From Diplolepis rosae (taxonomy: Eukaryota; Arthropoda; Insecta; Hymenoptera; Diplolepididae): DNA of 64,000 nucleotides. Location of the stretch: NCBI GenBank assembly GCA_030998225.1, contig JAPYXD010000695.1, positions 2,585,001 to 2,649,000 on the forward strand, written 5' to 3'. Positions within the stretch are counted from its first letter, which is position 1; each line of letters starts with the position of its first letter. Both the position numbers and the translations under genes were made by a program. Positions 12,412-23,889 of the stretch are shown here, in pieces. The notes beneath the pieces are model-generated. The model was not told where the DNA came from, searched no databases, and saw only the letters and a program-made list of their open reading frames with translations.

Positions 12412-13543
12412 CTAGATGGTAGGCGTTTTTTTTGGAAATTCGCAATTCGAGTAGAAGCTTCTTTCGTGACTTGAAGGAATCTCGCTTTCCTATACCGGCA
12501 TGTTCTTAAGACACTCAACATTTAATTAGATCAAGGTGAGGCCAATTCGTTGGTTCGAAAAAGGCACTGAAGCAGTATTAATGCCAGCCTTCGTTATCTT
12601 CTGACAAGATACTATTCAAATCAGATTTGTATAGCATTTGTAGCAAGGAACCCATTTGAGACTTTTTATTATAAGCTTCTATTTACATAGACTTTTATTT
12701 TTATTCTAATTCCGCAAAATGATTTGCAAACAATTAAACGACGGGAGTAAGAATGTTTAATTAGATGTAAGCTGTGCACTGTAGAGTAATTAGTTGTAAG
12801 GAGAAGAATTGTTCTATGGAAACAAGAAGAAGTTTGCATCGAATCATATTGCCTTTCCAAGAGAGAAACTAGCTCATCAGAAGACCTTGAGGCAGGCTTT
12901 TGTTTATTTTACATTCTGAATAGACATCTTAAAGCTCTCATTAGCGTAACTCGTCACCTATAGTTGGCAGATATTAGACGAACAGAATAGGTCGTTCTTA
13001 GGACAAAATTAACTATGCCAATATTTGCGGTGCAATCAGCCTGCTTCGAATTTCAGCTCTCTTGTATCTACCCTGAACCGCCATCGAAATGAATCTGCCC
13101 CTCTGATGTGTATCGAGTTCATTTTATTTTCTGGTGTTATACTTTCAAATCGCTTGTGGTATAGGTATTCTTCCCTTTAAAATTTTGATAGAAACGAACT
13201 AAGACTGATTTCACCGAAAGTTATTAAATCCTTAATCATTGGTTAGCCGTATTCAATCAATACTTTGCGTTTGTACATACTTTTAATCATCATTAAGGGA
13301 GTTAAATCTTCGTTTAACTTAACTAGCTAGTAAAAGCCGGTTACGGAACTTAATCAATTATTAACACTTAGTGATATAACATTTGAATTTCATCATTTAA
13401 CACACGACTGTATTTTTGCACACTTTTTTATTGTGTAGTAATAAAATATGTTTTTTTTGTATACAGCGTGTAACTTTGTTTCCTTGACAAAATGTCTTTG
13501 AGGTTAGATCGCAAGTTCAATAATAGTATATTATGGGCCTAGG
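12412..13543. other. Intron-like sequence, no feature called
   Basis: Unique, mixed-composition sequence. A 34-codon open frame on the minus strand near 13100-13000 (MAVQGRYKRAEIRSRL) has weak splice context and was not called. Confidence 0.3.
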
Positions 13544-13670
13544 TGCATAATGAGGGTTATTACGCGACGAGCGACAATGCTCGCAGGAGATCGTAGTTGA
13601 GACGAAGCCGGGGCGCGAGCAGTCCTGCGAGCATTTTAAGCGAGTCTCGTAATCACCCGAATTGTGTGCA
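13544..13670. repeat. Long imperfect hairpin with a GC-rich loop
   Basis: The arms run from TGCATAATGAGGGTTATTAC to AATCACCCGAATTGTGTGCA, with a perfect inner stem AATGCTCGCAGGA/TCCTGCGAGCATT. The loop contains ACGAAGCCGGGGCGCGAGC. The same design (GC-rich arms, loop with CGAAGCCG or its inverse) appears at 27930-28034. It may be a transposon terminus or a structured RNA. Confidence 0.7.
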
Positions 13671-13924
13671 TTGGCACATATTCTATTTTATGTGACTATA
13701 CGAGTGCATATACATTTATGTGCATATACCAGTTTTTATGCGTACACTCGAATCCAATCTGAAAAGGTCGAAATTGACGTGACTATCGCCCATCTCACTT
13801 GACATTTCGCGAATACTTCCGGCCATTTTGATTTTCTCGATCTTGTGTAGTAGTAGCGTATCGTAATAGACGCATGCGCAGTTCAAATGTACAGGGCTTT
13901 GTCAGTACGGTGCCAACGCTGTAC

Positions 13925-13947
13925 GAAGAAGAAGAAGAAGAAGAAGA
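13925..13947 (+). repeat. (GAA)n microsatellite
   Basis: Between seven and eight tandem GAA units. Confidence 0.95.
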
Positions 13948-14221
13948 TTACAACACTTAATAAACACTACTGGTTTCGATTAAAGCGAATATGTTACATT
14001 TTAAAATATTTATCTCTACTGATTTGGCGTCTAAAGATAACTAAGATTTCCAATTGATTAATTGGATTCACAGGTCTGAGAGAAATAACGAGTTATCAGG
14101 AAAAGTTAATTACGGATTTGATCACTGTTGCTCAAATCGGCCCTAAATTTATTTGTATTTTTTGAGTCGCATTTGCGTTACTTTTCAAAGCAGAGGAAAA
14201 TAAAATTTAAATATATATATA

Positions 14222-14914
14222 GAGGGTGATCCGCCAATAGTCATAAAGTTTTAAATGTCAAATTCTTTGCTAAAAACCAAACCAGAAATCATATTGACAA
14301 AATGTTGTGCCAACAATAGTTTGTAAACTATTAAGCATTGCAATTGGCCAATAGAAACTCACTATTTCCGCGCTCCCATAAGCTTCCTGCGCGAATTTTT
14401 AATCAAGATTCACTTCAGATCAGTAGAAAAATATTCTCAACCAGACAAGAGACAAACTGTTACTGAAGAAACATGAAGTTGGAAACACTATAGTAAACAA
14501 ATTTTTAATTGTAAGTACCACTAATTAAATCTTAAAAGACGTCATTTTTGTTCCTATGTATGAAAAATCCAAACTTACGAAAAATTCAGTAATTTTTGTA
14601 ATTCGTATTTAAATCGTGGGAAGCTCAATGAACAATTGACGGCGATATGGTTTACAAATTCATGTTGGTTCAGTAATAGTTTGTCTCTTGTCTGGTTGAG
14701 AATATTTTTCTACTGATCTGAAGTGAATCTTGATAAATAATTCGCGCAGGAAGCTTATGGGCGCGCGGAAATAGTGTGTTTCTATTGGCCAATTGCTATG
14801 CTTAATAGTTTACAAACTATTGTTGGCACAACGTTTTGTCAATATGATTTCTTGTTTGGTTTTTAACAAAGAATTTGACATTCAAAACTTTATGACTATT
14901 GGCGGATCACCCTG
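14222..14914. mobile_element. 693-bp foldback MITE, TA-flanked
   Basis: The ends (GAGGGTGATCCGCCAATAGT on the left, CAGGGTGATCCGCCAATAGT as inverse of the right) begin terminal inverted repeats of about 240 bp, flanked by TA. The central spacer has no coding sequence. The CAGGGTG start resembles the DD41D element at 28899, so a Tc1/mariner-group transposase may have moved it. Confidence 0.85.
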
Positions 14915-15029
14915 TATATCCATATTAAATGAAAACTACTAATAAAAAACAGTTCAGGAAACACTAATTTATAAATCTTCTGTAATTGTATTAGGTGTAC
15001 AACTTTGCTTTCGCCGTTTTTCGATAGAT

Positions 15030-16223
15030 GGCTGCAGCGGTATGCCTCAAAGCCATGGGAATGATTCAGAAGCAAGGAAATTGGGTTCCGTACGAGTTGA
15101 AGCCAAAAGATGTTGAACGGGCTTTTTTTGCTTACGAGCACCTGCGTCAAAGACAAAATAGGAAGGGGTTTTTACACCACATTGTGACCGGCGACGAGAA
15201 ATGAGTCCACTACGATAATTCCAAGCGCATAAAATCATGGGGAATGCCCGGGCATGACTCCACATCGACGGCTAGACCGAATCTTCACAGAGCCACAGTT
15301 ATGCCCTGCATTTGGTGAAACAGACTCAGTGTGGTGTATTATGAGCTGTTGAAACCGAGTGAAACCATCACAGGGGATCGGTATCGAACGCAATTGATGC
15401 GTTTGAACCGAGCATTGAAGGAGAAACAGCTACAGTTTCAAGAAAGACACGACAAAGTTACCCAAGTGCTTATTGCCGAAGGTGATAATACGGCACAATA
15501 TTGGCCCAATCTCGGCAGCCAAGAGTCGGCCATTGTTATTGGGCCAGTGTCACTGTTTGCATCGGTCAAGTGCTGGGTCGTCGACGGCGGCCTTTTTCGA
15601 CTGTTTAAATTTACCGACCTTCAGCCGAAACTTGGCCCAGTATCGGCCCTATACCAAGCCGATTGTCATTTTTACTATGGCATCCAGTTCTGAAAGTAGA
15701 AGAGCCAGAGTCGGGCTCATGGACGTTCGGCACAGCATTGGCCCGTTGCTGTGCCGAAAACAAGTGCTGGCGGCCAGAGGTTGGGCCAGCATTGGCCGCC
15801 AAGTGCATACCGGAGTTATCATTCCAGCAACGGCACGATATTGGCAGCCGATCTTCGGCAAATTTTTGGCGATGCTGGGCCAGTGTTGGGCCGTATCTGA
15901 TTTCGCATCTGGGTATTCTTCAGCATGACAATGCTCGGGCACATATAGCAAGAACAATCAAGACATACTTGGAAACGCTGAAATGGGAGGTTTTACCCCA
16001 CCCGCCATACTCTCCAGACGTTGCTCCTTCCGACTACCATTTGTTTCGATCGATAGCACACGGCCTGGCTCATCAGCATTTCCTGTTTTATGAAGAAGTC
16101 AAAAAATGGATCGTTTCGTGGATCGCCTCCAACGACGGATCATTTTTTCGAGATGGTATCCAGCAATTGCCAGAAAAATGGAAAAAAGTGGTGATTAGCG
16201 ACAGACTGTACTTTGAATCATAA
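15030..16223 (+). pseudogene. Mariner transposase pseudogene (DD34D), split by an insert
   Basis: Recognisable pieces are QKQGNWVPYELKPKDVERAF, IVTGDEK (first Asp) followed by TGA where a Trp is expected, then a second Trp-to-stop change near 15320 and VVYYELLKP. After the insert come HDNARAHIARTIKTYL (second Asp) and PHPPYSPDVAPSDYHLF (third Asp, spacing 34), ending YFES. The HTH domain is missing. Two nonsense codons, the deletion and the insertion make it inactive. It is closely related to the fragment at 11360-11789, so both derive from one family that was once active here. Confidence 0.9.
15461..15913. mobile_element. 453-bp CCC-ended element inside mariner, TA duplication
   Basis: The boundaries are exact because the sister copy near 11484 has the empty site (AAAGTTATTCTT). 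The insert starts CCCAAGTGC and its right end inverts to CCCAGATGCGAAAT, with TA duplicated on both sides. The interior repeats GGCCCA/TGGGCC and CGGC words in both orientations and is much GC-richer than its host. Chance open frames on both strands are not convincing proteins. Confidence 0.9.
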
Positions 16224-16638
16224 ATAGGTAATAACTTTTTAAGAATAAAGCCTTAAATTTTGGGAAAAACGTCGGAAGCAAAGTTGTACACCTAATATAA
16301 AACGCATTTATCTTTTTTTAAATACCAGATAATATTTCTAATATCCTTAATATCTTTAAAATTTTTATAAAATCTCAAAATGTTTTTAAGTCTTTAAAAA
16401 CATTATAAAATCTATTGTATTTGCAAAGTTGTTAGTGTTCTACTACTGTGGACAAAAACTAAAGTGAATTTTTAATTTAAACTTGAAGGGGCTAACCGGT
16501 TCGGGCAAACTATTTTATTTTTATGGTGGTCCTACTGTTACTGACATATGTGCCAAATTTCATGTCGAAGTCATCATCTGTTACATAGTTACGCTTGTGT
16601 TTTCTAAACGACTAAAAGTGATTCTTTCGATTTTTACA

Positions 16639-18213
16639 ATGTGTAAATTTTTTAAGCAAAGAAGTGCCATTAAATTTTGTTTGCGGAATAAAATTTCAGT
16701 TGCGGAAACGTTCAGAATGTTGCAGAAGGCCTTCGATGATTTAGTCATGTCTCAGAAAAATGTTTATAAGTGGTTCAAAGACTTCAAAGAAGGCAGAGAA
16801 CGTGTTGATGACTTGGAACGCCTCGGACGACCATCAACATCAAGTGACGAGCAACACGTCAATCAAATCAAAGAATTAGTGCACAAAAATCGTCCATTGA
16901 CAATTAGAGACCTTGCTGACACTATTGGCATTTCAAGAGGATCACTCAACACCGTTTCAAAAGATATTTTGAGCAGACAACTCGTGGTTTTTGCATCACG
17001 ATAATGCGCCGCCTCACAATGCACTCGTTCTTCGTGATCATTTCGCCAAAAACTCAACGCATATCGTTCCACAACCACCATATTCGCCTGATTTGGCTCC
17101 GTGTGACTTCTGGCTATTCCCCAAACTCAAAAGACCACTCCGAGCACACCGTTTTGACACGATTGAAGAGTTACAAGCCGAATCGACGATGGCTTTAAGG
17201 TACTAGTACACTTTAGATGGACAAAAATAAGGCAATTTTGAATAATTTTTTTCTCAGTCCCATTAATATATATTTATATAAAACTTTTTTTATTATGTAA
17301 ATACATGTTTATGGAGTACAAAAAAAGTTTTATTTTAAATTTTTATTTTTTGGTCTAAATCCAGAGAGCGCCAAAATCGAACATCAAAAAAATAATTTGA
17401 CGCATGGCCGACACTTTATCTCTGGATCGGCAAGTCTGAAACAAAAAAATCAAATGGTTTCTTGAAAAGGAAGGTTGCTTACGTGACAATTTACCATATT
17501 TTTGAAAAAATCAAAAAAACAAAAAAAATGACGGGCGTTTGAAAAATTCATTGAAAAAATGGCCTATTTTCCCGCTGTTTTATGGGTCAATAAAATATTA
17601 AATTTGTATTTTTTGGCTTGATTGCGGTAAATTGTCATACAGGACATATCAATAAACAAAACCCAGCTAGGTTTTTTAAAATCGGTTCAGTAGTTCCGGA
17701 GATAATCTGTCGGCCATTTGAAAAAAAGTCATTTCGAGAAAAACGCGTTTAATAGTTTTGACTAGTACTTTTTATTAAATATTTTCAAAAAAAGCAAGTT
17801 TTAATACTAACAATAAATTAATCGGCTATTCCTGCACCATACAGCAACAGGCACAAAACAAGCACTGAGACGATGAGAATAAACTTTCGAATAAGTTGTG
17901 TAAACCAAATATCTTTAAATGGAAGAAGAAAATAAACAATAGACGCCACGCGACTAGCAGCTGGGAGTGTGCACGCACTTTCACTTATTTCATGGTGTTA
18001 GAGTTCGAATTTTTTGAAAATATTTTAGGAGACGATATTTAAAGGTCTAAGGAGTTGAAAAATGCAAAAAAAAAAAACAAAATCGATTTTTTCAAAATTC
18101 TAAAGTGTACTAGTGCCTTAAAGGCAATTCCGGAAATCGAATTTAACAAGTGTTTCAATGCTTGGAAAAAACGTTGGCATAAGTGCATTATAATCGGAGG
18201 GGATTACTTTTAA
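16639..18213 (+). pseudogene. Mariner transposase pseudogene, deleted core, interrupted
   Basis: The amino-terminal HTH region is well kept (MCKFFKQRSAIKFCLR, VYKWFKDFKEGRERVDD, RLGRPSTSSDEQHV, TIRDLADTIGISRGSL). After KDIL the sequence jumps, with loss of the central region including the first catalytic Asp, to HHDNAPPHNALVL (second Asp) and PPYSPDLAPCDFWLFPKLKR (third Asp, spacing 34). The reading is then broken by the MITE at 17199-18117 and resumes as FNKCFNAWKKRWHKC, ending GGDYF and TAA. Deletion, frameshift and insertion all disable it. Confidence 0.92.
17199..18117. mobile_element. 919-bp MITE with TTAA duplication
   Basis: Flanked by TTAA at 17195-17198 and 18118-18121; removing it restores GCTTTAAAGGC in the mariner frame. 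Ends are GGTACTAGTACACTTTAGA and, inverted, GGCACTAGTACACTTTAGA. TTAA targeting is typical of piggyBac and Kolobok transposases. No coding sequence seen. Confidence 0.93.
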
Positions 18214-18292
18214 GGGGATGAAATTTATTTGGATAAATAAATAAAGATTCTTCATTTTATAACAAAATTCACGTTAGTTTTTGCCCACAGTA

Positions 18293-19263
18293 GTACTTCT
18301 CAGTTTATGTGATAGGGGTCTTTTGAGAAAATATAATTATTTGTTAGTGCCATCCACGCGTAGATCGTGAAATTGATCGAATAGAAGAAATCAATGCTTC
18401 AAAATTCCACCTCGTTAATCCCTTTCTCAAAAATGGCTGTTCTCAAATGATATCACTGGAACCGTTGAATTGATCAAAGATATTTTCACTTTAGTTGATC
18501 CAAAGATCTTCTCACATTCACTGGTTAGTTTCCAGCTAAATGTTTAGCTGTAACAAGAATAAACTTCCCTGTCACAGATGCACTTAATTTCCGTGCGTTT
18601 ACTTGAACTAATGAAAATTTAATTATTTATTGTCTTCCGTTAATAATTTCCATCAAAGGGATATTGTAATATTAATTTTAATTTGAAAGAATATTCTCCT
18701 TTAGGAATATAGAAACAACGCACTTTGTATCGTAAGAAAATTCTATTTTAATTATCTCACTCGAGAGATTATGTATTATTAAGAAATGTGCAGTTATTGC
18801 AGGTTTTAATTAAATGAGAGCATACTGTTGATACTTTTGTACTGTATAGGGGATTAGAAATTTTAATTTAAAATCGCGTAATTAATTTCACTAAATTACA
18901 TTTAGATGGAGTCTGTTTGTAGAAGTCAATTTTTATTATTATTTGTTTTATGGGACTGTGTAGACCACAGTGACAGTCATGTCACTTTCAGATGACGCAT
19001 GAGCTACATGTTTATGAGACTCGGTTTCTCGTATTTCATACATACGTGTGTTGGGAATATGTTTGAAATATAATATTCCTGTCTAGTGTTTAAAAAATTG
19101 TGTTATTTTCTATAAAAAATTCGAGAACCAGGAATTTCTTAATAAATGAAGAAATTGTTTATTTATTTTGAATCCTCTGTTCATTCCCCTGGCTTGTTAG
19201 AGAAGAAAATGTCGTGGAAGATTCAAGAAAGTATTATAAAGAGGAAAATCCTTCTTTTTGCAG
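18293..19263 (+). other. Intron sequence upstream of the mib1 exon
   Basis: AT-rich sequence with nothing distinctive until the acceptor (CCTTCTTTTTGCAG) at its right edge. Confidence 0.6.
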
Positions 19264-19415
19264 GACTCCGAAGGAGACACTCCTCTTCACGATGCAATCT
19301 CCAAGAAACGAGATGACATGTTGGCTTTGTTATTGGACCATGCAGCAGACATCACCCTCACGAACAACAATGGATTCAACGCTCTGCACCATGCTGCTCT
19401 TCGTGGAAATCCAAG
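19264..19415 (+). CDS. mib1: Internal exon of mind bomb 1 (ankyrin repeats)
   Basis: This 152-nt exon has an acceptor (CTTTTTGCAG) and a donor (CCAAG followed by GTGAGT). It enters in phase 0 and leaves after two bases of a codon. It encodes 50 residues with ankyrin signatures: [20 protein letters not shown], then [16 protein letters not shown], then [13 protein letters not shown]. That run matches the middle ankyrin region of Mind bomb 1 as I know it from flies and vertebrates (SKKRDD and [18 protein letters not shown] are distinctive and separate it from Mind bomb 2). Mind bomb 1 is a RING-type E3 ubiquitin ligase that ubiquitinates Delta and Serrate/Jagged so that they are endocytosed and can activate Notch; the ankyrin region lies between the substrate-binding MIB/HERC2-REP part and the RING fingers. 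No neighbouring exon is visible, so both flanking introns are very long and filled with transposons. Confidence 0.92.
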
Positions 19416-20144
19416 GTGAGTGGAACGTTTTTGATGTGACATGCTTGCTTTTGTCCGTAAGCATTTAGAGGCTTGAATGTCGCGATTGTTGGTGCAGTTC
19501 TGCTTGAAATCCCAACCAAAATATCCTGAATACTAGTAAGAGGCATCTTCCATGATTTGCATGAAATGAATGCTTTTTCAAAATGTCACTTTCGTAAAAG
19601 TATCGATTTTTTCATCGGTATATTTCCAATTTTAAGGATGAAAATTATCTGTTGTATGTATATTATTACTCTTGCTCATAAGGGCATTACAAAAACAATT
19701 TTTTTAAATTGAGGTTCTCTTTTCAAACAAATTTATACAAATGAACAAACTGAAAATTATTTGTTTGAATTTTAAAAAATTTGTTTGAATTGGAAAAACT
19801 TTGTTTGCTCCAAATAAACTGTTATCTCAGTAGCATGGAAGCCATATTGAATCAGTCATTTTTAATTTTCTAGTTTTAATCTCAACTTTAGATTTAGCAA
19901 CCTAAAAAACCCTTCACGGGGAAAGAAAATCTGTTGTATTTACTGAGTCGATTCCATAAGTTGCAATAGTGACAGCATGAAATTTCTGTGAATTTAACAA
20001 ATATTTTAGTACAATTCATCTCATCTTTGTAAATATACATGGAGAAAAATATAAAATAATCGCGTTCAATGCTCCAAAATGTGTGCATAACGCGCTTTGC
20101 GCTCGGTGTTCTATGTGTTTCGCATACAAATTACTAAATTTGTC
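19416..20144 (+). other. Start of the downstream mib1 intron
   Basis: AT-rich intron sequence. CGCGCTTTGCGCTCGG at about 20090 resembles the GC-rich piece beside the related array at 42.7 kb. Confidence 0.5.
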
Positions 20145-20785
20145 CCCAACATTTGTTCCATATTCCGCGTAAAGATTTGCTTAGAGAGTTTTCGTTCTTT
20201 AATAATATTTTTTATCAATAAACAAAAGATACAGCTCTAATGAAAAAATGTTCAAAACCAAAAATGTATATCTCTTTCAGGTAAATAATTTTTTTCCCAA
20301 CATTTTTTCCGTATCTTATATATTTAGGCGAAAACATTGAATCTTAAGTACGTTTTTGATGAATAAATAAAAAAATATAACTCTTATGAAAAAATAGTCG
20401 GAAGCTAATTTGTAGATCTTTTTGAAACAAATAATTTCCTTTCTTGACACTTCTTTCGTTTCTTGCATATATTTGGTGCAAAATTTTTCATTTTTGATAA
20501 CGTTTTTTATAATTGAAACGAAAACTACGTGTCCGATAAAAAAGTGCTCTGAAGTAATTTTATATATTTTTTTAAGATTAACGATTTTATTTGTAAAATT
20601 TTTTTCATATCTCGTATAGTTTTTTCGGAAATCTAAAGTTTCCGTTTTTTAATAACATTTTTCATTAATAAACAAAATGTTCAGGAGCAAAGTTGTAGAT
20701 CTTTTTAAAATAAAGAATTTTTTCTCCTAAAATTTTTGCCGTATCTCGTATATTTTGACGGAAAATTGAATTCATGATTCTTACA
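20145..20785 (+). repeat. Tandem array, about 147-bp unit, four to five diverged copies
   Basis: Unit starts are at about 20145, 20296, 20444, 20593 and 20726. Each unit contains a variant of TTTTTCCGTATCTCGTATA, AATAACATTTTTCATTAATA and AGTTGTAGATCTTTTT. The same units occur inverted at about 42.23-42.69 kb. Non-coding. Confidence 0.75.
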
Positions 20786-20842
20786 AAGAAAAATTTCTGG
20801 ATAAAAACCAGAACCACTGGTCGAAAATGTCTAGTTAACGAA

Positions 20843-21211
20843 CCCGAGTCGAAAAATCTAAGGCCTCATTTGAGCCTCTGTGACATAATTTTGAGGCTGA
20901 AGAGGGGTAAAAGAGGTTCTTGTTCGTATTTTTGAACCTCTTTTAAGCCTCCAGACTTGACTTACGTCCGTTTTAGGCTCAAGAGGTTTAAAGGAGGTCA
21001 TACATTACGACGGTGTGAGGCTCTTCTCGATCGAAGAGGTTCCTGAGCGTTAAAGGAGGTTGAAAAATAAAATACAGAGGCTAAAGAGGGTTAAATGATG
21101 ACTTAACGATTATCAATAGGCTTTAAAGAGGTTGTGGAGGCTTAAAATGTTTCAAATGAGCTTCAACATCACCAAGAGGCTCATATGAGGCCCTCGAAAT
21201 TTCGACTCGGG
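20843..21211. mobile_element. 369-bp CCC-ended element with internal GAGG repeats
   Basis: Ends CCCGAGTCGAAAAATC and, inverted, CCCGAGTCGAAATTTCGA extend as inverted repeats through GGCCTCATTTGAGCCTC. AA lies on both sides, a possible two-base duplication. The interior repeats AGAGGTT, GAGGCT and AAAGGAGG many times. No coding. Confidence 0.8.
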
Positions 21212-21213
21212 AA

Positions 21214-23889
21214 CTCGTCCTTTCTTTTTGAGGATAGAAGATTTTTATATTAACATGGAAAAAATAGCACAAAGAGTTATAACAAATGTCCAACTGGATC
21301 TCTAAAAGATAAAATAATAAATATTACATTTCATTTCTGAATGTATTATTATTCGCATTGTACTATTCGAAATTTCGTTTTTATTTTTGCTAGATAAATT
21401 GTGAAATTTGCAAAAATTTAATCTAATATTGATCACTTTACCTTTCGGGGATCCAGTTGGGTATTTTATTTTTTGTGTAAAGGCGATCAGGCCTTGGTAT
21501 TGAATTGGGAAAAAAATTAAGTTCATACTTTGAACATTACTATAAAAAAGCTTTTACTACAAATCAGACACGAGACGTTTGAACGGGACATTTATCTAGT
21601 TGTATAAGAATAATTTTTTCACTCGTTTTTCGTGTGCTGCAGTAAAATTGGTTTCTGAAAATGATACAAAGATTTCAGAATATTTTTACATTGAAGTCGA
21701 ATATTTTTCCTCTTTTAGGAATTTTACTTTTAAGAACAATGTAGCAAGTTAAGACTGGTATTAGTTATTTAAAAATAAGGAATTTTGTGGTAATTGAATA
21801 CCAATAAATTTTAATATTGTACGTATTATTCTTCTGAGTATAAAGTCTACATACATTATGACTGTAAAATTACATTTCTCTCATATAACTACCTTGAATG
21901 TTGAAAGAGGCAAATTTGCACTTTCATTCATAAGTAGGTTATACAAAGAAAAGGATAAAATTTGTATCTCTACTTTTATTCATATTTTTTATCAAAAATG
22001 TTGCTCTTGTTTTCAATTTCCTTGTTGATTTAATACATCAGTGAATTTTTTTGATTACTTTATGAAAACTGTCAAGGACAGTTCACAAACTTTCAACCTT
22101 CGTTACAGTGACATGGGAAACACATTTTAAAGCAAATAATGTCGATAAGAATCTAAAGAGAAATCGACATTTATCAACAAAGAGCTCGTTTCATGTGAAC
22201 TTTGACACGAAGTCTAACGAACGATCCACACGTCCTGAGTTTTTCCGATCCCGTGATATCTGATAAGAACTCTCATCGCGAGTTAAACTCTATCCCATTT
22301 ATATACCTAAAGTCAGAGATACTAATCGTAGGATATTAATCATTTCATCCTTCTATTTATTTATGACGTTTTTAATTTATTAATAAAGAGAGGCAAAGTT
22401 TATTGGGAAGATTATAATTTTTTAATGAAATGTTGATAACACGTTAACTTTCGACCCTAATAATGTCTCAACTGAATTACGGGTTTGGATTTTTTTAAAC
22501 TTAAGTTAATGGAAAATAAATGTTTCGAAACCTTATTTAATAAAACCTTGTTTATCCTCCCAAAACAAAATAAAACTGATTCGATTAGAAACGCTTAGAA
22601 AATACATGCTTATGACTTTTTCAAACAGTTTTCGATTTCTCTGTGTTTAGTTGTATAATGACATTTCTTTCAGATTGTTAATAGGCGCAGAGCACGATTA
22701 AAAATCAATCGTTTATGAATAATTTATTAAAAAGTTGTGGACTTATTTATTCCAAGTTTTTTCGAATGACCAAGTTTTATTTGAATTGGTCAATTTATTT
22801 AAGAAAAACAAGGTTTTCTTTTAAAAATTACCAAAAACATTATTTTCCAGTAACTTTAGTTTGAAAAATTTGAAACTTGTAATTCGATTGAGACATTACT
22901 GCGCTCAAATGTAATCCTTTTATTAACATTTCATGTAAATAATAAGGATAGTCCTTTTATTCGTTCTGATTTCAAAAATTCTGACTATATTTTAATGAAA
23001 GAAAATTCTGAATAGGTTCAAATTTTATAAGATTATGTTATATGAAATTTCTTGTCGCTTGAATTCTACTAGTGTGGAAATCTTTTCCTTATTATTCAAC
23101 ACGCTGTACCACGGATTGCTTCTTTTTAAAGCATGTCGTTTCCAAACGAGGAAGTCGTTCTCTCTTTTGACTTCTGAATTCTAACTTAACAGAGCCAAGA
23201 GCGTCGTTGCCTTTGCAGAAAAGTCCCGGACCGTTCCATGGAGTGCTCCAGCGGATGTCCGGAGACGTAATTTCCTGTCTGCCCTTTCGTAGAAACCGCT
23301 CACCTCTTTGTAGGTTACATTTCGATTCTCCGGGGCTTCAACAAAGCTCACCTAGTTTTCTATGCTTCTGCGCTTTAAAAATTCTCGAGTGCTCCACTCA
23401 TTCTTAGTATCATTAAAATCTTTCAATTCAATCTAACCTTGATGTTAACGACAGAAGAGATTTTGGTACAGAAACGTTATTTCCTCTGCCATTGGGGAAT
23501 TATTGTGAAGTTTGCAATCTCTTATAAGAGAGAAAATGAAATTTTATCTTAAAGGTGGCGATGTAAAAAGATCAAGCGCCAATTTTGACTTTGCAGAAGG
23601 GTCTAAAACGTTTTTTAAAATCATCTAAACCATATTTGAACAAACAAAAGTACTCTTAAGGAATTTACATGCTCTATCAAAGTTAAAAAGTTTAATTGGG
23701 AAAACTTAATGAGTTTCAAGAAAATGAATAAGAAAAAGTGATGTTTTGATGTTAGGCCACATGTCAGCGTTGACTTTAAATGTTAATTGTAAAGTGGATT
23801 TATAAATTGATCAAAAAAATGAGAATTTTATTTCAATTAATTGAAATAGCTATCAATTTGTGTATTATTTGGTACAGAATATTAAAAAA
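21214..23889. other. Intron-like sequence
   Basis: AT-rich, no gene recognised. A GC-richer piece at 23190-23400 has a 66-codon open frame (+) that resembles no family and lacks clear splice sites. Confidence 0.4.

Larger units (their letters stand above)
14991..16295 (+). mobile_element. Mariner element, mellifera-type, with internal insertion
   Basis: The left end TTAGGTGTACAACTTTGCTT and the inverse right end match over about 30 bp, and both are flanked by TA (14989-14990 and 16296-16297). Without the 453-bp insert at 15461-15913 it is about 850 bp, shorter than the usual 1.3 kb, because the amino-terminal coding region is deleted near 15026. Confidence 0.95.
16443..18292 (+). mobile_element. 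Second mariner element with nested TTAA-flanked MITE
   Basis: Ends CTACTGTGGACAAAAACTAA and, inverted, CTACTGTGGGCAAAAACTAA are flanked by TA (16441-16442 and 18293-18294). Removing the nested MITE leaves about 930 bp, so it is internally deleted. It is a different mariner lineage from the one at 14991. Confidence 0.9.

Noticed and set aside
15473..15957. Several open frames on both strands inside the CCC-ended insert
   Set aside because: They arise from the GC-rich repeated words and differ completely in content; none resembles a protein.
19214..19468. 84-codon plus-strand frame starting at an ATG over the mib1 exon
   Set aside because: Wrong frame: the ankyrin sequence is read in another frame between the splice sites.
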